From Nissolia schottii (taxonomy: Eukaryota; Streptophyta; Magnoliopsida; Fabales; Fabaceae): a DNA stretch of 64,000 nt. Below, one piece after another: positions 1 through 10,400 of this stretch. The translations under genes were made by a program, and so were the position numbers. Below the pieces are notes generated by a model that ran no database searches, was not told where the DNA came from, and worked only from the letters and a program-made list of their open reading frames with translations. The stretch lies in the NCBI GenBank assembly GCA_003254905.1, contig QANU01003649.1, positions 135,244 through 199,243 of the forward strand, given 5' to 3'. Positions within the stretch are counted from its first letter, which is position 1; each line of letters begins with the position of its first letter.

Positions 1-994
1 TTATTATTATTATTTTCATTTTAATTTTTTTTTAAAAGTGTTTAAATAAGACATCACATTCAAATAGCACATCATTTTGTGAAAGAGCATGCTTTCATTC
101 ACTCAAACATAAACAATGTTACTTAAAAACATGTGTTCCAATAAGACACATGTTTATTATTTTGATACCACTTTATCACACTATTAAAATTGTTGTGACT
201 GACACATAAGAGACATATTCCCTCACAAAAGTCTCTAATAACTAAATGTCACAAAACATGAGTTTATTTAATAAAATAATTAAATAAGTAAAACATTTCA
301 TAAAATCCATAATAAAACTTATTCTGCCCACCAAATAAAATAATAAAACTTATTCCATAATTTATTTGAATAACCCAATCAAACTAAAGCATAAATACTT
401 AAAATATAGTTTCATAAACATAAATAAACATTGGTCTAGTCTGTATATCACTAGAGCACTTTAAAGACATTATAATCATACACTACTTATACTTACTAAT
501 CAATGGCCTCGCTACAAAAAGTGAAGCTCACCATCGGGAATGATTGAGAGAACTAATGAGGTATGGAGCCTTACTCACGTCAATTGCATCAACTGAAAAA
601 CAATATAAGATGACGGGCGAGTTGTTATCCTCATCAATTCTCCCAAGGCGCTTAACTTATTTTATGGCTTAATTAGTTGCTATATTTTAGCTTGACCTTT
701 ACTTATCTTAACTCATTTTAAAAATAGGTTATCAAAGAGATTTTGAACTTTTGACAATACCTTTGAAAACACAAGCTTTTTCCTTTTTGTGAAATTAAAA
801 CATGATCGACATCATTGAGTGATAATGAGAATACCGATAATAATAAGAAGGGAACAGACATATAATAACATAACATTAATATGTAATAATCTCAAATACA
901 GACCAGAATGGTTTCATACTACTTAGTCACAGTAATACAGAGAGATCATAGGGTACCTAGCATATATGATTAGCATGCTTAGACACGTACCTAG
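1..994. other. AT-rich sequence with no recognisable gene
   Basis: AT-rich intergenic DNA. I see no convincing open frame, splice pattern, RNA gene or terminal repeat here. Confidence 0.6.
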
Positions 995-1330
995 CTACAC
1001 TCTTTGGTTAATGGAGGTGGATGATCTGATGCCTGAAGCGGGTGTATCACTAAGGTCTATATAGGGGAATGTCTCCATGGATGGTAGTGGTGGTGCTTTC
1101 ACTATCTGCCCCTCAGCAATCTCGGGAGGCTCCTCAACGATGTTCTCTGGAATCTTGTCCTCTGGCTCTTCCAACTCAACCTCGTCCTCATCCTCCATCT
1201 CGGTAGGTGTTGGCAACAGAACTGTCCCCATGGGTGGCCTATAATGGATGAACGGGGGAGGGTGTAACCATGCACCCCCACCCCACTAGTCTGTGGTTAA
1301 CACCCTAGTGGATCTCTGGCATACCTTGCT
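995..1330 (-). pseudogene. Retroelement leader/gag-like fragment downstream of an LTR end
   Basis: Read on the minus strand, the LTR-like end at 1331 is followed by GGTATGCCAGAGATCC, which resembles the tRNA-Met primer-binding site TGGTATCAGAGC. Next comes a 78-residue frame that is very acidic and proline-rich (EDEDEVELEEPED near residue 14). The position fits the leader or gag start of a retrotransposon. The protein itself matches no family I can name, so the assignment rests on position only. Confidence 0.3.
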
Positions 1331-1590
1331 GTAACACTCCTAGCTAGTAGAATACACTTAATTCGCATTTAATTCTCACTAGTGATTATGTTTGGCTTTA
1401 TTTAACTTTACCATTACTTTTAGTTGAAAAATAGTTACTGAAAATAGGGGCAATCGTGAACTTTTGTAAACACTTTCGAAAACATGTATCGTTTGCTGCA
1501 AAATGAATGGAAGTGAAACATAAGACATAGGGTCGTGAATTGAACGTGAGTAAATGGAATGATACATCAACAGATAAATGAAAAAAACTT
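1331..1590 (-). mobile_element. LTR fragment (TGTAACACTCCTAG end)
   Basis: TGTAACACTCCTAG at 1331 closely matches the end of the solo LTR at 17164 (TGTAACACCCCTAG), which in that element is the 3' end read on the minus strand. The segment ends near 1590, where a different Ty3 coding remnant begins. No target duplication was found, so this is a truncated fragment. Confidence 0.4.
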
Positions 1591-1599
1591 GGAATATCG

Positions 1600-2230
1600 G
1601 ACGTACGTCAACAAATATAAAATGACTTGGGAACTTTAAGGTCAAATTCAGGGTGGATACCACCTCACCAAAAGCGTTGAAAGCTAGCCTCCCTAGAATC
1701 ATGTGATACAAGATTCACAATTAATGACTAGGAATTGGAGGTCTTCTGTCCTAATCCTCGGTTCTGATCCCATGCTGGTCATGAGTGTGATTACACCTTA
1801 AACTCACACTTTTTCACTCGAGAATCCCATCAAGTCTTCGTTATACGGATTCAAGGCGCTCTCAAAGAGCTACATCTTCTCGGAGATGGATAGGAAAAGG
1901 CTCTCAACTAAGCTTCCTTGGTCCACTAGCACCTTCTTCACAATGTAGTTACCTGTTATGACTGTTATTATCATTGGTTCATTGAGGTTCCTATCAATTC
2001 CTTGGAAATCATTGTTGTTGAGCGATATCAAGGGTCCTCTGTCTTTGGCCTTAGGTGGAGGTCGGATGTCTACAAACATTATCGACCTCAAATGGTGATT
2101 TCTTGTCGAGCTAGTCTCACTGCCTGCTACGAATCCTCTTGAGATGTTGTTTATCACGCCACGGATCTTGTTCTGATTGTCCTTATTTCCTTGTTTAGGT
2201 GGATCCTCATCTTTCTAAGGGGAGACGATT
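1600..2230 (-). pseudogene. Ty3/gypsy gag-pol remnant around the aspartic protease
   Basis: On the minus strand the frame runs from KDEDPPKQGNK through INNISRGFVAG and MIITVITGNYIVKKVLVDQG to YHMILGRLAFNAFGEVVST, then KFPS. This order (INTISGG-like linker, VLVDQGSS-like protease site, YNxxLGRPxLN-like block) is typical of legume Ty3/gypsy polyproteins. The active-site block reads VDQGSLVESLF, so the usual second serine of DQGSS is changed. Two in-frame stops occur near 1815-1830 in the part between the two clear blocks, and no reverse transcriptase follows. It is dead. Confidence 0.75.
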
Positions 2231-3271
2231 ATTGGGAGCTAATTCCTGCTTACTGACGTGGTTGTGTGTATATTGGGCCTGTCTTTTGGGCCCGTCACTT
2301 TAGACCAATATAAGAACAAAAGATAGTAGCAACTAATTGATTAAGATTGCAAACTACAACAACAAATTAGTTAGGGTCACAAACCGAGTCACAGAAAAGA
2401 ACAAAAAATAATAGTTGAGAAAAATGATAACAAAGAGAAGTGGAGAAAGCGGGTGAGTGGCAAAGAAAGAGAAATGCGACTAGAGTTGTAAAAAAATAAG
2501 GGAAAAACGTTCACACGGAGGTGAGACTATGTCTCAATGGTTAGGGTGACGACACAAACCCTAGTAAAGATTTGGGAGAATTTCATTCAGTCCAAGTGCA
2601 AGTGGTTGTTGTTATTGTTGTTGTTTAATTGTCATGTGATTTTTTGAACCATAATATAAGCTGTATAGATTAATTGTTCTCACCTAGATTTGAATCGGTT
2701 GGTTGAGTGGTTCTTATCCATATGACAAATGTAATGGTGTTGTTGAATAGGGGTAGTGTGCTATAAGATACATTGAGAATCGAGGAGGCGAGTACCTGCA
2801 AAAGAACTCTAATGCTTAAGTGAATATGAGAATTATAACGTATATATATTCTAGGCATTGAAAGTAAACATATTTGGTTGAAGCTAAGAGCCTTAGTATA
2901 TACGGATAAGAATGAGACTGTTTAGTCATAAATGTATGAGCAATTAGCACATGTCTCCGTAAAAGTTTAGAGAAATAACATCTCACTCCAATCTTCGATT
3001 AATATAGTATCTCACCCTAATCATTAACCATTAACTAACATTTGTGTTACTTTAGAAGAAATATTCTTTTGGAATAGTCTTAAACCATAAGTAATTGTTA
3101 AATGGTCTAAAAAAAGGTAAAATTAGCATCCACCCCCCCCCATCCCATCCCATCCCATCCCAATTTCAGCCAAGTCACCAAACCAAGCTGAGCTACCAAA
3201 CAAAGCCACCAATGTTTTTAACCAAAAGTTTTAAAAATAAACAAACAAAAGGACAGTTAACCAAAAGAAGC
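2231..3271. other. Intergenic sequence without a supported gene
   Basis: No credible coding frame. There is a C-rich patch with a CATCC run at 3131-3160. The short frames on both strands have no recognisable motif. Confidence 0.5.
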
Positions 3272-3450
3272 CACTACTAGAAAAATGTTAAATACAAATG
3301 GATTTTACAAAGAGAAAAAATTATATATAATACAAACAAACGTTTTTAATTACAAACAAATTTTGTCTGTAACAAAAAATAGAAAATTTCAATAATAAAT
3401 GAGAAGTATACAGACAAATATTTATATCTATCACAAAATTTGTCAGTAAT
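3272..3450 (+). mobile_element. CACTA transposon terminus (fragment)
   Basis: CACTACTAGAAAAATG at 3272 is a classic CACTA (En/Spm) terminal inverted repeat. It is followed by subterminal copies of TACAAACAAA and of its inverse (CAGACAAAT, TTTGTCTGTAAC). I did not find the opposite terminus or a transposase, so this is an isolated or non-autonomous end. Confidence 0.5.
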
Positions 3451-3740
3451 TATTGAAAAAAAAAACCTAAACATACCCATTGATAAATATCTAAGCATTC
3501 ATCTGGTCATACCCTACCAATTACTTTATAATAAAAAAATATTTTTATGTATACACAATATAAATGTCAACTATAAAAACGTAATTATGTTAGTGCATAA
3601 CAATAATATAATTTAAAGTTTAAAATTTTTTTATGTGAACCATAAACTAAACCAAACACCATAATCTCTTGTCCTAATAACTAGAAAACAAAATATTGCA
3701 ATTTGTTTGATGTATAGAAAAAAGTCAAATTAAGACATAA

Positions 3741-3771
<31 letters not shown>

Positions 3772-4433
3772 AAGTTGGTACGGATTCATATTGAACCCTA
3801 ATTCGCATAAGTAATTACCCATTTTTTTATCATATCCACAGTGTTGCGGGATTCAATCATACTCGTGCGGGATCAAGATGTGTACATATAAGTAGGATAT
3901 CAATTGTCATCCCTAAAAATATGCAAGAGGGGGAGGATATTGATGATTTATAATGTATTTTTATAACTTTATCTTTTACCAAAATAATTAAATATAATTA
4001 ATATGTTTTATACCAATAATAATTTTAAAAATTATTCCATCCGTCCATTTTTAATTGTCATTTTTTTACTTTTAGATACATTGTTAACTAGATTATTTGA
4101 TAAGTGGTAAAAAAGCAATTCAACACTTAATATCACCATCAAAATAAAACCATCCCCCACACCGACTATTTGGGGAACTGAAAAATGAGGATGTAGGGGT
4201 TTGAGAGGTTAATGATGGCCCGTAAATACCTTTCTCTGCTCAAATCAAAACTCCCTAATACATAGAAATAAAATTCTTACCCTCCCTTCTTTTCCTCACA
4301 AACGATGCCTAAATAGATAGATATAGTGAAACATGAAATTCTTCTTTGACTATTATAATATTGTAATGCTACTGAGAAAGTTGACGTGCTCTTTTTGCTA
4401 TTAATTATTCTTTATATCTATTAAAATAACGAC
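3451..4433. other. AT-rich spacer with a TA microsatellite and a MITE-like scrap
   Basis: A (TA)n run lies at about 3749-3771. At 4036 the phrase CCATCCGTCCATTTTTAATTG resembles the CTCCCTCCGTCC end of Stowaway-type MITEs, but no matching second end was found. No gene seen. Confidence 0.4.
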
Positions 4434-4579
4434 TACGCGTTGGGGTAATTTTCCATTTGATTTAACATATATTTTTTTCCTGACAACCCGGATAGTACTT
4501 TAATGTTTGAATATTTGCGTGAAAATTGTATTGAGGTGGTAGCCGAACCGACTAGCAATGGAGTGTTGTATCCACTTTT

Positions 4580-5126
4580 AAGGTTGTTTTAAGTAAACTC
4601 GTAAAAGTTCAGTAAATTTAAATCGTAAATTCGACTCATAAACTCGTAAGAGTTTACATATGTAAAAAATATATTATAAGCAATATAATTAGAAAATAAA
4701 CGTGACTAAATTTTGCATTCATAGTTGACATTAAATAATATTAACTCTAAAATAAAATAAATGAAAAAAATATCATAAAATATACCTTAATGCATGACAC
4801 TTAGCTATGTCATATTTTATTCTGTACATGTATTTCTTTATAGTTTGATAAAATATAGCTCAATTATGATAAATATGTAAAATCGACTTAGTAAACTCAA
4901 TAGATATTGTCTAACATACACAAAGTTAACTAAGTATTTAAAAAAATTATCAAATTTATACATCTTGAGATAAACTCGTAAACTCATAGGTAGATTTTAA
5001 ATTATAAACTTGCTAGTAAAATCGAGAGTTTACTTAAACTCGTACGAGTTTATCAAAAAATGGTTTACATGAATGTTAACTCGTTCTGTATAGTGAAATC
5101 GTAAACTCGTGAGTTTAATAACCATG
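4580..5126. mobile_element. hAT-like MITE rich in GTAAACTCG (copy A)
   Basis: The ends are inverted relative to each other: AAGGTTG... on the left and ...TTAATAACCATG on the right. The interior is packed with GTAAACTCG and its complement, including ACTCGTACGAGT. The flanks TCCACTTT and TCTATTTC look like a decayed 8-bp duplication, as for hAT elements. Confidence 0.55.
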
Positions 5127-5177
5127 TCTATTTCTATTATAAAAATTATTATATATCAACACATTTCAGCAACAAAT

Positions 5178-5250
5178 GACTCCTTGGCCCAATGGATAAG
5201 GTGCTGATCTACAGAACTAGGGATTCTGGGGTCGGACCCCAGTGGAGTCG
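5178..5250 (+). tRNA. Degenerate tRNA-Arg-like sequence, anticodon position ACA (pseudo-tRNA), copy A
   Basis: The 73 bases follow the plant tRNA-Arg(ACG) layout: GACTCC...GGAGTC acceptor stem, GGCCCAATGGATAAGG D-arm, CTGAT/ACTAG anticodon stem, and a T-arm. The anticodon (5211-5213) reads ACA instead of ACG. The anticodon stem has an A-C mismatch, acceptor pair 7 is T-T, and the T-loop TTCGATC has become GTCGGAC, which damages the B box. It is probably a pseudogene. Confidence 0.6.
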
Positions 5251-5419
5251 TGACTTCATTTTTGGCATTAGTGATTTAACCTTGCATTAAATGACTCCTC
5301 TACCCTTAATACATTTCCGATTACGCAGCAGCATACAATTGCAAACATAATTCTACTACGCTGCATTCATTCATTAACAAGGACAGAAAATAATAATAAT
5401 ATGACGCAGATTGAAATAT

Positions 5420-5887
5420 TTATTTACACTCTTGGAGAAGATCACATAGCTTATTAAGGATGCTTGAAAATTTTCCCAGGTTTTCTATGAGCTTGTCCCC
5501 TTGGCGCCTTGTAAATTCAGTTTCCTCTACATCCTGTGAGCCAGCTGCCTGAAAGTCTGCAGATTCATTACCAATTGCTTGAATCTTTATTGCCAGCTCC
5601 TGCAATTTCAGAGCCATTGTTTCCTCATTTTCTTCCTTATCAGTTGTTACCTTTTCTACAACTGTTGGCTTTGGACTATCTGGCTTCGGACTATCCGTGT
5701 CACGGTCTTCATGAAGCTCTTCTTCGGCAAGGTTCTTCACTGACACTTCTAAATTACCCTTTGTAGTCCTTTCTGCTTTACATTTCAACTTGGTTTTCTC
5801 TCCTAGGAAATCTTTCAAGTACTCTTCTTCTAATTGATCATTCTCGTGCTCTTCTTCATCGATTTCCTTGGACCCTCGTACATGGCA
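5420..5887 (-). pseudogene. Duplicated terminal exon of the trihelix gene (truncated)
   Basis: Encodes the same C-terminal residues as the trihelix gene at 7472, ending in NKLCDLLQECK and a stop. The part 5420-5887 appears identical to 7472-7939 in DNA as well as protein. It lacks the first ~115 bases of exon 2, its splice acceptor, and all of exon 1. It is cut off at the N at 5888 and abuts a retroelement fragment. On its own it cannot make the transcription factor. It lies just downstream of the parental gene on the same strand, so read-through transcripts could include it as an alternative 3' end (inference). Confidence 0.85.
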
Positions 5888-5888
5888 N

Positions 5889-6266
5889 TTTACGGGCTCC
5901 AGCAGATCAGTTTTGACTAGGTTTTTCTCGTTTTCGGTCCCGGTACTTCGCGTGCGGCTGTTCTAAAAATATTCCGATCACATCCTTGTGATCTCCTATT
6001 TTTCCTAAGTAATATTCTAGGGTCATTTAGGTATTTATAAATTCTCAACTGTAGCCGTACCTTTTACGGATACTTTAGACAAGCGGTTGTGTTCAGACGG
6101 CAAAAAATGGTTTATTCTGGTGTCTACAGAATTTTGAGAAAACGTACAGAATTATTTCTACAGACATTTTAATCATAAAGGTCATATTTCTAATGGTTTA
6201 TCCTTCACTAGAAATTCCTAGGCATTTATCTAGCGATATTTTCACTAAGGAGAAAGCGGGATGTTA
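5889..6266 (-). mobile_element. Truncated TGTAACATCC-type LTR
   Basis: On the minus strand the segment begins TGTAACATCCCGC and ends at the N at 5888. It resembles the start of the solo LTR at 17164-26589, whose minus-strand start is TGTAACATCCTG, including the phrases around TTTTTCTAGT/TTTTTCCTAAG and TTTTACGGATAC/TTTTACAGATAC. Only a few hundred bases remain; the rest is missing at the assembly join. Confidence 0.5.
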
Positions 6267-6471
6267 CAGTTAGGGTTTTGCTTGCTGTGATTTGGTGAAC
6301 ACGCATTAAAAAATGCATACCCCGTTTATATAAACGATCTTTGTTTTTGGGACAAATATAGTAAGTAAAATGTTTGTGCTCAAAATGTTTAGGCGCATTG
6401 CATGTAATGTTTATGCACTCCAGCGATAAATGTTTGTGCATTGCATCGAAAAATGTTTGTGCATGTTGAGT
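6267..6471. repeat. Short AATGTTTGTGC repeats
   Basis: Several imperfect copies of AATGTTTGTGC and AATGTTTATGC between 6370 and 6465. No coding frame is supported. This piece separates the LTR fragment from copy B of the segmental duplication. Confidence 0.5.
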
Positions 6472-6617
6472 ATACGCGTTGGTGTAATTTTCCATTTGAT
6501 TTAACATATTTTTCTTCCTGGTAACCCGGATAGTACTTTAATGTTTGAATGTTTGCGTGAAAATTGTATTGAGGTGGTAGCCGAACCGACTAGCAATGAA
6601 GTGTTGTATCCACTTTT

Positions 6618-7176
6618 AAGGTTGTGAAACTCGGGAATTTTAGTAAACTCGTGAAAACTCAGTAAATTCGAATCGTAAACTCGACTCATAAACTCAAAAT
6701 AGTTTACATATGTAAAAAATAAGTTATAAGCAATATAATTAGAAAATAAACATGATTAAATTTTGCATTCATAATTAATATTGAACAATATTAACTTTAA
6801 AATAAAAGAAATGAAAAAAAATCATAAAATATACATTAATTCATGACACTTAGTTATGTCATACTTTATTCTGTACATGTATTTCTTTATAGTTTGATAA
6901 AATATAGCTCAATTATGATAAATATGTAAAATCGACTTAGTAAACTCAATAGTTATTGTCTAACATACACAAAATTAACTAAGTATTTAAAAAATTTATT
7001 AAATTTATATATCTTGAAGTAAACTCGTAAATTTATAGATAGATTTTAAATTGTAAACTCGCTAGTAAAATCGAGAGTTTACTTAAACTAGTACGAGTTT
7101 ATCATAAAAAAAATTTACATGAATATTAACTTGTTTTGTGTAGTAAAATCGTAAACTCGAGAGTTTAATAACCATG
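6618..7176. mobile_element. hAT-like MITE rich in GTAAACTCG (copy B)
   Basis: Second copy of the element at 4580, better preserved at the left end (GGTTGTGAAACTCGGG against the inverted right end GGTTATTAAACTCTCG). The flanks TCCACTTT and TTCACTTC are a plausible decayed 8-bp target duplication. The insertion predates the segmental duplication because both copies carry it at the same place. Confidence 0.6.
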
Positions 7177-7227
7177 TTCACTTCTATTATAAAAATTATT
7201 ATATATCAACACATTTCAGCAACAAAT

Positions 7228-7300
7228 GACTCCTTGGCCCAAAGGATAAGGTGCTGATCTACAGAACTAGGGATTCTGGGGTCGGACCCCAGTGGAGTCG
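7228..7300 (+). tRNA. Degenerate tRNA-Arg-like sequence, anticodon position ACA (pseudo-tRNA), copy B
   Basis: Same degenerate tRNA-Arg(ACG)-like sequence as at 5178, with one further change in the D-loop (AATGG to AAAGG). It lies on the strand opposite the trihelix gene, about 170 bp beyond that gene's stop codon. Confidence 0.6.
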
Positions 7301-7471
7301 TGACTCTCCATTTTTGGCATTAGTGATTTAACTTTGCATTAAATGACTCTCCTACTCTTGATACATTTCCGATTACGCAGCAGCATACAATTGCAAACAC
7401 AACTCTACTACGCTGCATTCATTCATTAACAAGGACAGAAAATAATAATAATATGACGCAGATTGAAATAT

Positions 7472-10400
7472 TTATTTACACTCTTGGAGAAGATCACATA
7501 GCTTATTAAGGATGCTTGAAAATTTTCCCAGGTTTTCTATGAGCTTGTCCCCTTGGCGCCTTGTAAATTCAGTTTCCTCTACATCCTGTGAGCCAGCTGC
7601 CTGAAAGTCTGCAGATTCATTACCAATTGCTTGAATCTTTATTGCCAGCTCCTGCAATTTCAGAGCCATTGTTTCCTCATTTTCTTCCTTATCAGTTGTT
7701 ACCTTTTCTACAACTGTTGGCTTTGGACTATCTGGCTTCGGACTATCCGTGTCACGGTCTTCATGAAGCTCTTCTTCGGCAAGGTTCTTCACTGACACTT
7801 CTAAATTACCCTTTGTAGTCCTTTCTGCTTTACATTTCAACTTGGTTTTCTCTCCTAGGAAATCTTTCAAGTACTCTTCTTCTAATTGATCATTCTCGTG
7901 CTCTTCTTCATCGATTTCCTTGGACCCTCGTACATGGCAGCCTCTTTGATTCTGTTCTTTCGAGAGGTTTTCTGAAGGCTCAACTGGTAGGCCTTTCTTA
8001 GGATTCTCATCTCGGTTTCTCTCGGATCTACTTCGTCGCCTTTTTCTTTTGGACCCTAATCATCAAATTCATACAAAAATGCGTCAGTTGAAAACTTCTA
8101 AGCAGTTAAGAGACAAGCACAGACAAGTAACTAGGAACTGGTTTCCTATAAGAAAATGTGGAGATTAACTCCTCACAGCAGAGGACTGCCTTCGTTTTTC
8201 CTCAAAACGGTAGCAAACAAAAAAATAAGACGAAAGAAAATACTTGAGGGGGGAAATGACAGATACAGCAGACTCTTGAAAAGGTCTGCTTCTGACCAAA
8301 GGCCCAAATCTTTGCTCAATGACTGGATGCGAGCACTGGCACTAGTATCCTTCCCTCCCTTTTATCCTTGCACCTCCACCCTTTTCTCCTTGTTCCTCTA
8401 CCCCTTGCCATGTTGCAATGTGAGCAATGCTGTTACAGCCCAATTCCTTCTCCAGCTCCTTGTTCTCTATTACCATACTATCATTTTAATCTCTTCTAAA
8501 TTAAGTCACCATGTGGTGCCTAACATCACATGCCATATTACTAATGAGATAAAGACAACTTAGTTTCATGAATTTCCTCAATAATTAAAAAATGTTAATA
8601 ACACAAGCAGTGGCACAATGAATTATACATCATGTTGATCAAAACATTCCACATGCTACCATTTAATTTTAACAAACCAAGAACAGTAAGAAAAACTGGC
8701 ACCAAGGCCAAGATTAACAAATTGGTCTTCACCAAAGGTCTCCATTGAAGTGACAAATCGCTTTAGGTCTCCATATCTATCATGGCTCTTTACCAATCGG
8801 CAATTGCTACAAGTTTATCAATGTTTTCTCTTTGAATGATTTAAAGTATACGACCAACTAAACCTGTAGGCTCCAGTCACAATTTTATCTCTACTTGTAC
8901 TGGCCTTGTGTCATACAGAAACAAAAGGGACCAAACTTTCTGTTAACTGATCTAGTTCCAAATTTAGACATCTATAATCTGGCCTTGTGTTGTATTATGT
9001 GTGTATAAATCTGCCCCTTTTTGTACTTTAACTTAATAGTCTTCAAACTATACAACTGCCTGAATTTTATCTAGTTTTATTTGTTTGAAGGACAGCATTA
9101 TAACATCACACGCATGTTTGGTAAAGATTATTTTTTAGAAAGATATTTTTATTGTTTTCCTTTTTCAAAAGCTTTCTTGGTAAGATTATGATTATAAGCT
9201 ATTTTGAATACAAAACCATAAACCCTAAATCGTAGACAATAAGTAGCCCACCAACTACATTTCCTACTTATATAGTATGTTTGATTTTCATCCTAGACAA
9301 TTATAGCAGCCAACAAAAGTGAAAATTTCTCACTTCTAGGGTCCCAAAATTGATTTTGGGTGTTTCCACCAGAAAACCAAATATGCTATTAGTAGTTAGT
9401 AATGTATGATGAGTAGACACCAACCACTAAAAGCATGCTTTGCCATTATATAGGCAAAGGCATAAGTCTATTCATTTACTTACCTAGAGATCCCAGAACT
9501 ATTATTGTCTTTCAATGAGTCCAGAGACTATATATGTAAGGAGTTCTGAAGAGCATCCTCAAATCTAAAACTCTAAATATACATCTTATGGCTTTACAAC
9601 TTTACATTTTAAGTCACTAATTATATTTCATATTTTGTTCTTTATTTTTTTGTTAAAAAAGGGATAATTTAATGTTTTACAATTATGAATTATGTTAACT
9701 TTTTTCCTTTCGTGAAATTTTGGTCATTAATGAAGGCCTGTTTTTCAACCCAAGTGTCCAGGAGCCCTAAGCCCTTCACCCTTCTTCCATAAATGTAAAA
9801 ACTACTCTCTACGTCCTCCAATGGATTAACCAACAATAGTAGGCTTCCATTATTTTAAATCACCAAAACAACCATCTAGCATATATTTGTGCCCTTCAAA
9901 GAGCAAGAACGCATATAAGGTTGCAAGTTTATGTATGGATGCTGAGCAGGAAGCCACCTCCTCCCTCCCCCAGATGCACTCTCTGCCCGTGATAGGAATC
10001 CAGTGCTAGCTTAAACTTGCCAGATTTATTATTGCCACAAAGGGAAAAATAAGTTCAATTAGATTACTGTGTGTAACTTAGTGCTATCAGCCAAGTTATA
10101 TAGATGCACATAACTTGGATAATTGAAATTCTATATTTGAATGCTCAATGAAGTAACTTATCAATCACCATGATAATGAAGTAGCCAATATATTTTTACC
10201 AATGTGCATCAAAACAAGAACAAATTTGGCACAAATAGAATGATATGATTAATCAAATGAATACATAACTTTTAAGCTTAATCAATGATACAAAGTTAGA
10301 TATTTGAAAAATATAAAACCATTTTCTATATTGTCATCTGAATGTCATTCATTCTTTGTCTTTAAAAAGGATTGATTCAGTATGATCTGTAACGATAACT

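Larger units (their letters stand above)
4434..5887. repeat. Tandem segmental duplication, copy A
   Basis: Aligns with 6472-7940 along its whole length. It contains, in order, a MITE, a tRNA-Arg-like sequence, and the 3' part of the trihelix gene's last exon. The MITE and spacer differ at many positions (for example ACGCGTTGGGG against ACGCGTTGGTG at the start), while the exon part looks identical base for base. Copy A stops at an ambiguous base (N, 5888), which probably marks an assembly join. Confidence 0.9.
6472..7940. repeat. Tandem segmental duplication, copy B
   Basis: Counterpart of copy A, displaced by about 2.05 kb. Copy B continues without a break into the rest of exon 2 and the intron of the trihelix gene, so it is the parental locus and copy A the duplicate of its 3' end. 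Confidence 0.9.

Noticed and set aside
5536..5766. Plus-strand frame of 76 codons, also at 7588
   Set aside because: Lies antisense to the trihelix exon and is duplicated only because the exon is; no motif of its own.
8156..8563. Plus-strand 135-codon frame inside the trihelix intron
   Set aside because: No family resemblance and no splice or promoter support; low-complexity Ser/Leu text.
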